A stretch of 49,302 bases of DNA. It comes from an uncultured Collinsella sp. GTDB taxonomy: Bacteria; Actinomycetota; Coriobacteriia; Coriobacteriales; Coriobacteriaceae. A model generated the notes under the pieces. It did not search any database, had not been told where the DNA came from, and worked only from the letters and a program-made list of their open reading frames with translations. Made by a program: the position numbers and the translations under genes. The stretch spans positions 1 through 49,302 of the forward strand of contig UQTW01000017.1 of assembly GCA_900544115.1 (NCBI GenBank), written 5' to 3'. This document shows positions 42,495-49,302 of this stretch, piece after piece (the first letter of the stretch is position 1; the number at the start of each line of letters is the position of its first letter).

Positions 42495-43943
42495 CTAGCG
42501 GGCGCCTTCCTCATCGTCGTTGGGCCGGTAGGTGATAAACTCGATAACAAAGGCCAGGACGGCAGAGACGAGCGAGGCGATGATCGCGAAGATCATGTGG
42601 GAGATCCCGGCGCCACCAGGGGTCCCGTCGATGAAGTTGAGTAGGTTGAAGACGCCGAGGCCGCCCGAGATGTACATGAGGGCGCCCGTCATTCCCACGA
42701 TGGCGCCGCCCACGGCGGAGCTCAGGCATGCCACGACGAACGCGCGCTTGTTGGGCAGGGCGATGCCGTAGATGCCAGGCTCGGTGACGCCGAAGAAGAA
42801 GGCGGAGATCATCGCGGGAAGGGCGATGCCGCGGAAGCGCTCGTCCTTGTTTCTGAGGTACATGGCAAAGATGACCGCTCCGAGCGCGAACCCGTGGCCG
42901 ATGGTGGCGGCGAGCACGCTGTCGTGGCCGAGGGTGTTCAGGTTCATGATGGAGATGGGGATGAGGCTCCAGTGGAAGCCAAAGATGACGAGGCACATCC
43001 ACAGTCCGCCGACCAGGGCGCTGCCCAGGACGGAACCAACCACGGGGAGCTGGAAGATGAACGAGAACGCCGCGCTCAGCAGGTTGGTGATGAGGGTGGC
43101 CACCGGGCCGATGACGAGGTAGCCCAAGACGATGGAGACCGTCATCGTGGCGAGCGGGACGAGGAACATCTTGAGCGCAACCGGCATCCAGCTCTTGAGC
43201 CAGCGCTCAAGGATAGAGCCGAACCACACCATGAGAAGGACGGGAATCACCGAGCTCACGTAGCCGGACACGGGCATGATGATGGGGAGCCCGAGGGCGG
43301 TGGCGTACCACGAGAACGTGCCGGCCACGCCGAGGTCGATGCTGCCGAGCGCCTCACCCGAGGTCAGGGCGACCATCGTCGGGTAGAGGAGCGCCACGCC
43401 GATTGCCACGCCGGTGAACTCGTTCATGCGGAACTTGCGCGCGGCACTGAACGCCAGGGCGACGGGGAGGAAGTAGAAGAAGCCGTCAGCCACGGTGTAG
43501 AGCAGCGTGTAGAGGCCGTCGTTTGCAAAGGCCGGGACGAAGTAGGTGATGAGGGCAAGCAGTCCCTTCATGATGCCTGCGGCGGCAAGCGGTCCCAGGA
43601 TGGGCTGGAAGATGCCAGAGATGAGGTCGATGACGACGGAGGCAACGGTCTTATCGCCCTGGGGCTCGTCGTCGGCGCTTGCGCCGCTCGAGAAGTTGCC
43701 GGCCTCCAGGACCGCGTCGTAGACGTCCTCGACGATGTTACCCACGACCACCTGGTACTGGCCGTTGGCCTGGATGACCTGGATAACACCCTTGAGGGCC
43801 TCGATCTTGGCCGTGTTGGCGCGGGACTCGTCCTTGAGCTTGAAGCGCACGCGCGTGATGCAGTGCGCGACGCTGGCGACGTTCTCTGTGCCGCCTACGT
43901 TCTCGAGTATGGATCTGGCCAGATTGTCGTATTTTTCAGCCAT
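42495..43943 (-). CDS. PTS beta-glucoside transporter subunit EIIBC
   Basis: A 482-residue membrane protein that imports and phosphorylates beta-glucosides. The EIIB domain (1-85) carries the phosphorylated Cys28 in AHCITRVRFKL. The EIIC domain (about 105-475) has about ten membrane segments and the motif FFGVTEPGIYGIALPNKRAF. The EIIA domain found at the C-terminus of BglF-type proteins is absent, so phosphate must come from a separate EIIA encoded elsewhere. It follows the 6-phospho-beta-glucosidase by 31 bases, with AAGGAG before its start. Confidence 0.92.
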   Translation of the reverse strand: MAEKYDNLARSILENVGGTENVASVAHCITRVRFKLKDESRANTAKIEALKGVIQVIQANGQYQVVVGNIVEDVYDAVLEAGNFSSGASADDEPQGDKTVASVVIDLISGIFQPILGPLAAAGIMKGLLALITYFVPAFANDGLYTLLYTVADGFFYFLPVALAFSAARKFRMNEFTGVAIGVALLYPTMVALTSGEALGSIDLGVAGTFSWYATALGLPIIMPVSGYVSSVIPVLLMVWFGSILERWLKSWMPVALKMFLVPLATMTVSIVLGYLVIGPVATLITNLLSAAFSFIFQLPVVGSVLGSALVGGLWMCLVIFGFHWSLIPISIMNLNTLGHDSVLAATIGHGFALGAVIFAMYLRNKDERFRGIALPAMISAFFFGVTEPGIYGIALPNKRAFVVACLSSAVGGAIVGMTGALMYISGGLGVFNLLNFIDGTPGGAGISHMIFAIIASLVSAVLAFVIEFITYRPNDDEEGAR

Positions 43944-43974
43944 TATTTTCTCCTTAGCGATATTGCCCGGGCGG

Positions 43975-45405
43975 CTAGCCCAGGTCGCCTCCGTTGGTGG
44001 CGATGGCCTGTTGGTACCAGTAGAAGCTCTTCTTGCGCCTGCGCTCGAGCGTGCCGTTGCCCAGGTTGTCGCGGTCCACGTAGATGAAGCCGTAGCGCTT
44101 CTCCATCTCGCCGGAGCCCGCGCTCACGAGGTCGATCGGCCCCCAGGTGGTGTAGCCGAGCATCTCGACGCCGTCCTGCTCGATGGCGTCGCGCATGGCC
44201 TCGATGTGCTCGCGCAGGTAGGCGATGCGGTAGTCGTCCTCGATCGTGCCGTCGGGAAGCACCTCGTCATAGGCGCCGAGGCCGTTCTCCACCACAAAGA
44301 GCGGCTTCTGGTAGCGGTCCCAGAGGTCGTTGATCGTGATGCGGAACCCCAGCGGGTCGATGACCCAGCCCCAGTCGCTCGTGCGCACGTAGGGGTTCTC
44401 CACGCCGGCGAAGGCGTTGCCCTCGGCGACGCCGCCCACGGAGTCGGGGTCGCCCGCGGTGCAGCGCGAGGAGTAGTAGCTAAACGAGATGAAGTCGACG
44501 GTGTTCTCCGCAAGGATGCGCTCGTCCTCGGCGGTCATGCCCACGTCGATGCCCTCGCGCTCGAGCATCTTGAGCGCGTAGCCGGGGTAGCGACCGCGCG
44601 CCTGCACGTCCACGAAGAAGAGGTCCTCCTGGTTCTTGACCTGCGCCGCGCGAACGTCCTCGGGACGACAGGAGTAGGGGTAGTAGCTTCCCGCGGCGAG
44701 CATGCAGCCCACCTTGTTCTCCGGATCGACCTCGTGGGCGATCTTGGTGGCCCAGGCGCTCGCCACGAGCTCGTTGTGCGCGGCGCGGTACTCGGCCTCG
44801 CGGGCATTCTCCCCGGGCTCGAGGACGATGCCGGCACCCATGAAGGGACGGTGCAAGATCATGTTCATCTCGTTGAACGTGATCCACCAGCGCACGAGGC
44901 CGCGGTAGCGGTTGAAGAGCACCGTCACAAGCCGCTTGTAGAGCTCGATAAGGGTGCGGTTTCGCCAGGCGCCGTACTTCTTGACGAGGTGGATGGGGCA
45001 GTCGAAGTGCGTGATGGTCACGAGGGGCTCGATCCCGTGCTCGCGGCAGCAGCGGAACACGTCCTCGTAGAAAGCGAGCCCGGCCTCGTTGGGCTCCTCC
45101 TCGTCGCCATTGGGGAAGATGCGGCTCCAGGCGATGGAGAGGCGAAAGACCTTAAAGTCCATCTCCGCGAAGAGGGCTATGTCCTCGCGGTAGTGGTGGT
45201 AGAAGTCGATGCCCGTCTGGGCCGGGTAGTAGTACCCGGGCTCGAAGTCGAGCATGCGCCTCAGGCCGCGGCTTACGTCGTTGCGCTCCGGCCCGTGTGG
45301 GATGACGTCGACGTTGGCAAGGCCGCGGCCGCCCTCGTCATAACCTCCCTCGCATTGGTTGGCGGCGGTGGCTCCTCCCCAAAGGAACCCTTTTGGAAAT
45401 GGCAT
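43975..45405 (-). CDS. 6-phospho-beta-glucosidase (GH1)
   Basis: A 476-residue glycoside hydrolase family 1 enzyme that splits phosphorylated beta-glucosides imported by the neighbouring PTS. FPKGFLWGGATAANQCEGGY is the GH1 N-terminal signature. The acid/base Glu179 lies in WITFNEMN and the nucleophile Glu373 in LFVVENGLGAYDE. FRLSIAWSRIFPNG is also standard. The C-terminal KRYGFIYVDRDNLGNGTLER fits phospho-specific members. GGAGG precedes the ATG. Confidence 0.94.
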   Translation of the reverse strand: MPFPKGFLWGGATAANQCEGGYDEGGRGLANVDVIPHGPERNDVSRGLRRMLDFEPGYYYPAQTGIDFYHHYREDIALFAEMDFKVFRLSIAWSRIFPNGDEEEPNEAGLAFYEDVFRCCREHGIEPLVTITHFDCPIHLVKKYGAWRNRTLIELYKRLVTVLFNRYRGLVRWWITFNEMNMILHRPFMGAGIVLEPGENAREAEYRAAHNELVASAWATKIAHEVDPENKVGCMLAAGSYYPYSCRPEDVRAAQVKNQEDLFFVDVQARGRYPGYALKMLEREGIDVGMTAEDERILAENTVDFISFSYYSSRCTAGDPDSVGGVAEGNAFAGVENPYVRTSDWGWVIDPLGFRITINDLWDRYQKPLFVVENGLGAYDEVLPDGTIEDDYRIAYLREHIEAMRDAIEQDGVEMLGYTTWGPIDLVSAGSGEMEKRYGFIYVDRDNLGNGTLERRRKKSFYWYQQAIATNGGDLG

Positions 45406-45528
45406 GGTGCCTCCTTCTCTCTGGCGCCCCCCATCTCTGCGGGGGACGCTTTATAACGTCCTTGCGACCTCACGCGCCGGGCCCGTGGCCCTTTCCCTGA
45501 TGCGCGCGGGCCGCCCGTGAAGGGGTGA

Positions 45529-46509
45529 CTAGCTGACGGCTTGTCCTGCGGCGACGCGACGTGCCTCCCGGCCTCCAAACAGGGAGGGGACCTGTGCCAG
45601 GCACACGCCGGCGAGGATGATGGCGACGCCCAGCCACTCGACGACGCCGAGCGGCTCGCCGAGGACGATCATGGCGATGAGCAGGCCGGCGGGGAGTTCC
45701 GCGGCGGCCATGACAGTGGAGAGGCCTGCGGGCAGGTGCGGAGAGCCCATGCCGAAGAGCAGGACCGGGCAGAGCATGCCAAAGAAGCCGGCGATGACGG
45801 CAAAGGGCAGGATGCCCTGGGCGAGGACGCCCGAGACGACGTAGTCCGGGCATACCGTGAGCGACATGACCACGGAGCCCGCGCATACGATGACGCCACG
45901 CTGCTCGAACGAGCACGGGGCCTCGACCTTGCCGGAGAGGGTGACAAAGAGGGAGCAGGACACGGCCGCCCCCAGCGCGCAGAGCAGGGCCACGGGGTCG
46001 TACCCGGTGATGCCGGTCCTGTAAACGCCGCTGGCGAACACCGTTCCGAAGACGATGACCAGGGCGGAGACCACTTGGAGGACCCTCGGCGGTCGGCGCG
46101 TCATGACGGTCTGCCACAGGAGCCCCAGCCACGTGAACTGGAAGAGGAGCGTGAGCGCCACCGGGGCGGGCAGCACGCTCATGGCGTAGCAGTAGAGGAT
46201 TGAGGTGAGGCAGGTGAGGGCTCCCAGGCCCATGAGCTTGAGGGCGAGCTTCCAGCCCACGCGCTGCCAGCGGTGCCCGAGTGCGTGCCCTGCGAGCGTG
46301 GCGAGGGCGAAGAAGAGGCAGCCGAACCACGCCTGGCTCGCCACCACCTGTGCCGAGGTGAAGCTCGCGGCGTAGGCGAGCTTGTAGGTCGTGGCCATCG
46401 CGCCGTAGCAGGCGCCGCCCGCAAAGACCTGGAGCGCCGCCTTGGCCTGTCCCGCGCCCGTGGCTCCTGCCCCGGCGGCCTGTTGCTTGATTGTGTTTGT
46501 TCCTGCCAT
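45529..46509 (-). CDS. DMT superfamily (EamA-type) transporter
   Basis: A 326-residue integral membrane protein with about ten membrane segments in two EamA repeats (about 30-165 and 175-305). The second repeat ends in AAELPAGLLIAMIVLGEPLG, which resembles the conserved EamA pattern, followed by VVEWLGVAIILAGVCLAQVP. EamA proteins export metabolites or amino acids. The substrate is unknown. The ATG at 46509 has AAGGGAG upstream, so the open frame upstream, which runs through a terminator hairpin, is not counted. It lies 123 bases upstream of the GH1 gene. Confidence 0.87.
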   Translation of the reverse strand: MAGTNTIKQQAAGAGATGAGQAKAALQVFAGGACYGAMATTYKLAYAASFTSAQVVASQAWFGCLFFALATLAGHALGHRWQRVGWKLALKLMGLGALTCLTSILYCYAMSVLPAPVALTLLFQFTWLGLLWQTVMTRRPPRVLQVVSALVIVFGTVFASGVYRTGITGYDPVALLCALGAAVSCSLFVTLSGKVEAPCSFEQRGVIVCAGSVVMSLTVCPDYVVSGVLAQGILPFAVIAGFFGMLCPVLLFGMGSPHLPAGLSTVMAAAELPAGLLIAMIVLGEPLGVVEWLGVAIILAGVCLAQVPSLFGGREARRVAAGQAVS

Positions 46510-46626
46510 TAGGCTCCCTTCCGTCTGCTGTCTTGCAGATGCACGTCTCGTGCGTCTGTTCCCTGCAGTCGGAAGGTGGGCTCGTGCGGTCTTCTGGCGG
46601 TGCATGTGGTACCTGCTGCCAAGACG

Positions 46627-46662
46627 AAAAAAGCCACGCAACCGACTGCTCGGTTGCGTGGC
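46627..46662 (-). terminator. Intrinsic terminator in the DMT-transporter leader (attenuator candidate)
   Basis: GCCACGCAACCG and CGGTTGCGTGGC (46633-46662) form a perfect 12-bp stem with a 6-base loop, followed on the minus strand by TTTTTT. It lies about 120 bases upstream of the transporter start. A GCGTGG at 46695-46690 (minus strand) could pair with the CCACGC of the 5' arm and block it. Another possibility is that it ends an unrecognised small RNA. Confidence 0.7.
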
Positions 46663-46828
46663 AAAAAGGTGGCTAGCGCCCAGAAAAGTCCACGCGTTTT
46701 TAGACTGGGACAAAGTACTACAACAGGTGAGATTCCGTCAAGAAAAAAAAACCGAGGAAAAAAGTGAGCCTCTGCCCGCCGTACCTGTGGCGGTCGTTCC
46801 CCGAACGGGGCGGTGCTGTTGGGGACTG

Positions 46829-46883
46829 TCTCGATCTGTAACAGTTGGGGCTAGTTTTGGTCGATGGATGTTACAGATTGAGA
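46829..46883. repeat. Palindromic element with 10-bp core arms
   Basis: ATCTGTAACA (46834-46843) pairs perfectly with TGTTACAGAT (46869-46878). With one mismatch the arms extend to TCTC/GAGA, giving 15 bases. It lies in the 500-bp gap between the divergent DMT and DJ-1 genes, where no gene is visible. A CCCCG/CGGGG hairpin occurs just before it near 46798-46810. Confidence 0.6.
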
Positions 46884-47012
46884 TTGTTGAGGATGGGTGG
46901 GGGTAGCTAATTCGGACGGGGCTATTTTAAACATTGGGAAATCGAGCGTGGCAAGCGGAGGTCTTCGGGGTATAAGACGGCTAATTGTATGCCGCCTATG
47001 AAAGGAACCCTC

Positions 47013-47555
47013 ATGCCCAGCGTTGCCGTTCTCGCCGCCGATGGCTTTGAAACTATTGAATGCCTGACCATGGTCGATGTCATGCGTCGCGGCGGCGTGC
47101 GCGCCACGCTTGTCTCGATCATGCCCACGCGCGAGGTCGTAAGCTCGCTGCAGATCCCCGTGACCTGCGATGCGCTCTTTGATGAGATCAATTTTGACGA
47201 GTACGACTGCGTCGTGCTGCCCGGCGGCCTGCCCGGTGCCACCAACCTGCGCGCCGACCAGCGCGTCTGCGACGTAGTCTGCGATTTCGCCGCGACCAAG
47301 CACGTTGCCGCCATCTGCGCCGCCCCGTTTATCCTGGGCGAGCTCGACCTGCTCGAGGGACGCCACGCCACGTGCTTCCCCGGCTTTGAGAAGAGCTTCC
47401 CCGAGGGCGCCTATACCGGCGACAAGGTCACGCACGACGGCAACATCATCACCGCCAGCGGCATGGCCCAGTCGCTCCCCTTTGCGCTTGAGCTGCTGCG
47501 CACGCTCGCCGGCGACAAGGCCGTCGAGAAGGTCGCCGAGGGCATTCAGCTATGA
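47013..47555 (+). CDS. DJ-1/PfpI family protein (YajL/ThiJ-like)
   Basis: A 180-residue class I glutamine-amidotransferase-like protein. Members are described as glyoxalases or protein/nucleotide deglycases that protect against glycation; the activity here is unknown. AVLAADGFETIECLTMVDVM carries the conserved Glu16, VVLPGGLPGATNL the glycine loop, and VAAICAAPFILGEL the catalytic Cys102 at the nucleophile elbow. The ATG at 47013 has AAGGA upstream; an open extension from 46989 is less likely. Its stop overlaps the maf start by four bases. Confidence 0.9.
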   Translation: MPSVAVLAADGFETIECLTMVDVMRRGGVRATLVSIMPTREVVSSLQIPVTCDALFDEINFDEYDCVVLPGGLPGATNLRADQRVCDVVCDFAATKHVAAICAAPFILGELDLLEGRHATCFPGFEKSFPEGAYTGDKVTHDGNIITASGMAQSLPFALELLRTLAGDKAVEKVAEGIQL

Positions 47556-48133
47556 TTTTGGCTTCGCAATCACCGCGCCGCATCGAGTTGATGCGCGAGG
47601 CAGGCTATAACATTCGCGTGATTCCCGCAGATATCGACGAAACGCCTTTTGATGGCGAGGTCCCGCTTACGCTCGTTGAACGCTTAGCACGCGCCAAAGC
47701 CGCCGCCGTTGCCGCCGAGCATGCCGAGCCCAACGAACTGACCGTCGCGGCCGATACTATTGTCACCTTTGACGGCCATATTTTGGGCAAGCCGGCAGAC
47801 GGGGACGAGGCACGCACCATGCTCCGCGAGCTTTCGGGCCGCACGCACCAGGTCGCAACCGGCGTCTGCATCGTTAAAGCCGGCGACGCTACAGCTCCGC
47901 ATGCCGCCGAGAGCCTGTCGTTTGTCGATGTGACCGACGTGACGTTCTATGAGCTTACCGAAGAGCAGATCGAGCGCTATGTTGCCTCCGGCGAACCCAT
48001 GGACAAGGCCGGGGCCTACGGCATCCAAGGCACAGGCGGCCGCATGCTTGTGCACGATATTTCGGGTGACTTCTACAACGTGGTGGGCTTGCCCATCGCT
48101 CGCGTCGCACGCGCGATTCAAAAACTCTCGTAA
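47552..48133 (+). CDS. maf: Maf family nucleotide pyrophosphatase
   Basis: A 193-residue Maf/HAM1-fold enzyme that hydrolyses non-canonical or modified nucleoside triphosphates (dTTP/UTP type) and has been linked to septum control. ILASQSPRRIELMREAGYN is the signature. The catalytic Asp68 lies in VAADTIVTFDGHILGKP, and KAGAYGIQGTGGRMLVHDIS and GDFYNVVGLPIARV are conserved C-terminal motifs. It is translationally coupled to the DJ-1 gene through a four-base overlap. Confidence 0.93.
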   Translation: MILASQSPRRIELMREAGYNIRVIPADIDETPFDGEVPLTLVERLARAKAAAVAAEHAEPNELTVAADTIVTFDGHILGKPADGDEARTMLRELSGRTHQVATGVCIVKAGDATAPHAAESLSFVDVTDVTFYELTEEQIERYVASGEPMDKAGAYGIQGTGGRMLVHDISGDFYNVVGLPIARVARAIQKLS

Positions 48134-48141
48134 TTGCATCT

Positions 48142-48172
48142 GGCGCTGGGTATCCCCCAGCGCCTACAATTT
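48142..48172 (+). terminator. Terminator after maf
   Basis: GGCGCTGGG (48142-48150) and CCCAGCGCC (48156-48164) form a perfect 9-bp stem with a 5-base loop, followed by TACAATTTT. It lies nine bases after the maf stop. The T tract is broken, so termination may be partial. Confidence 0.6.
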
Positions 48173-48233
48173 TGCCGTACCGTACGGATCCCGACCGGGC
48201 ATAAGGCCCGGCGGAAAACCGATAGGAGAAAAC

Positions 48234-49235
48234 ATGGACACACTGCTCGAAGCCATCGATGTTTGCAATGTCGATGGCTTTTGCTTTGGCAACTATACGG
48301 ACGAGGAAGCTGGCACCGGCTGCACCGTAATCGTGGCGCCCGAGGGTGCCACCGGTGGCGTTGACGTTCGCGGCGGTGCTCCCGCATCGCGCGAAACCGA
48401 CTTGCTGCGACCCGAGAACACCGTCGACAAGGTCCACGCCGTCTGCCTTTCGGGCGGATCGGCCTTTGGCCTCGAGGCTGCAAGCGGCGTGGCCCGCGAA
48501 CTCGAGAGCCGCGGCATTGGTCTGCCCGTCGGCCCCACGCAGGTGCCCATCGTGTGCTCCAGCTGTATCTTCGACCTTGCCTTTGGCGACCCCACCGTTC
48601 GCCCCGACATTGAGGCCGGCATCGCCGCCGTGCGCGAGGCGCTCGACCACACCCCCACCAAGCTCGAACAGGGCAACGTAGGCGCCGGCACGGGCGCTAC
48701 CGTGGGTAAGCTCATGGGCCCTGCCACCTGCATGAAGGCCGGCCTTGGCGCTGCCGCCGTGGCGCTCGGCCCCATCAAGGTGGGCGCCGTGGTCTCGGTC
48801 AACGCCTGTGGCAACGTTGTCGACCCCTTCACCGGCGAGTGGGTCGCCGGTATGCGCGCCGCAGCCGATAGCGACCAGATCGTCGACATGGAACTCGCAG
48901 CCTTTGCCGCCGCCGGGTCCATGCAGATGCCGCTCGACCGCACCAACACCACCATCAGCTGCATCGTCACCAACGTGGAACTCACTAAGGCACAAGCCAC
49001 CAAGGTCTCTCAGATGGCCGCAGACGCCTACGCACACGCCATCCGTCCCACGCACACCACCAACGATGGCGACACCATCTACACCCTCGCCAGCGGCAAA
49101 CTGGGTGCCCAGGCAAGCGCCGCCGTTCCCCTAGACCTGCTGGGCATGCTCGCCGTAAGGGCTTTGCAAACCGCCATCGTAAACGGAGCCAAAACCGCCA
49201 AAACCTCCCACGGCATCCCAGGTGCTGCGAAGTAA
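48234..49235 (+). CDS. P1 family peptidase (DmpA/NylC-like Ntn hydrolase)
   Basis: A 333-residue S58/P1 peptidase, a self-cleaving N-terminal nucleophile hydrolase family that includes L-aminopeptidase DmpA and the nylon-oligomer hydrolase NylC. GVDVRGGAPASRETDLL (about 42-58), LSGGSAFGLEAASGV (about 72-86) and GNVGAGTGATVGK (about 147-159) are family motifs. DRTNTTISCIVTN matches the NylC-type cleavage site, which predicts cleavage between Asn238 and Thr239 and a Thr nucleophile. The ATG at 48234 has AGGAG upstream; a CCGGGC/GCCCGG hairpin precedes it. The natural substrate is unknown. Confidence 0.9.
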   Translation: MDTLLEAIDVCNVDGFCFGNYTDEEAGTGCTVIVAPEGATGGVDVRGGAPASRETDLLRPENTVDKVHAVCLSGGSAFGLEAASGVARELESRGIGLPVGPTQVPIVCSSCIFDLAFGDPTVRPDIEAGIAAVREALDHTPTKLEQGNVGAGTGATVGKLMGPATCMKAGLGAAAVALGPIKVGAVVSVNACGNVVDPFTGEWVAGMRAAADSDQIVDMELAAFAAAGSMQMPLDRTNTTISCIVTNVELTKAQATKVSQMAADAYAHAIRPTHTTNDGDTIYTLASGKLGAQASAAVPLDLLGMLAVRALQTAIVNGAKTAKTSHGIPGAAK

Positions 49236-49302
49236 TCTCACTCGACCGTCGGCCGGAGGCGGGCGGGCATTACGTTTGTCGCGAGCTCCGCATGCAAAGA
49301 AG

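Noticed and set aside
46600..46720. T-box riboswitch before the DMT transporter
   Set aside because: A GGTGGCTAGCG sequence is on the wrong strand and in the wrong order relative to the terminator; no specifier-loop structure was recognised.
46440..46906. A 154-codon plus-strand frame and several shorter ones between the DMT and DJ-1 genes
   Set aside because: They overlap the DMT gene start, its leader terminator and the palindrome, and lack ribosome sites and recognisable domains.

Overview
The window reads as chromosome of a high-GC, anaerobic Coriobacteriia-type actinobacterium. Collinsella is my best guess from gene content and gene order recalled from memory; no database search was possible. 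The supports are a division cluster with SepF but no FtsA, a DivIVA-type protein, an arginine deiminase pathway, a beta-glucoside PTS with a GH1 enzyme, and numerous palindromic intergenic elements. About 44 genes can be supported. No tRNA, rRNA or CRISPR array was seen.

Region 1 (1-28.4 kb) is almost entirely minus-strand housekeeping. Read in the direction of transcription (right to left), it starts with a small winged-helix regulator and its terminator, then pyrG and xerD, ending in a very long hairpin terminator. Next is the dcw cluster: mraZ, rsmH, ftsL, ftsI, murF, mraY, murD, ftsW, murG, murC, murB, ftsQ, ftsZ. It makes lipid II precursors and builds the septum. murE and ftsA are absent from it. 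After an ftsZ terminator come pgeF, pstS-pstC-pstA-pstB-phoU (high-affinity phosphate uptake), then yggS, sepF, yggT and divIVA. The usual pgeF-yggS-sepF-yggT-divIVA block is therefore split by the phosphate operon. A nitroreductase lies at the left edge on the plus strand.

Region 2 (28.4-38 kb, minus strand) holds a DUF1846 protein and an arginine catabolism cluster: arcA (copy 2), an aminotransferase, arcA (copy 1), arcB and a YfcC-family transporter. Each gene is followed by its own strong hairpin. The two arcA copies encode identical 413-residue proteins and differ, by eye, at one base, while their leaders have diverged. Carbamate kinase (arcC) is not in the window. The leaders are AT-rich and carry ArgR-box-like half sites.

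Region 3 (38-42.4 kb, plus strand) has polyphosphate kinase with an unusual C-terminal tail, a TrmA/RlmD-family rRNA methyltransferase, a palindromic element and an IS3-family remnant.

Region 4 (42.4-46.7 kb, minus strand) is an accessory carbohydrate module: PTS EIIBC, 6-phospho-beta-glucosidase and a DMT-family exporter whose leader contains an intrinsic terminator. Region 5 (46.8-49.3 kb, plus strand) has a palindromic repeat, a DJ-1/PfpI protein overlapping maf, and a P1-family peptidase.

I found no clear new multi-gene system. The observations most worth checking are the homogenised arcA pair with divergent leaders, the non-canonical yggT start, the element shared by the mraZ and ftsZ leaders, the phosphate operon inside the division cluster, and the repeat palindromes.
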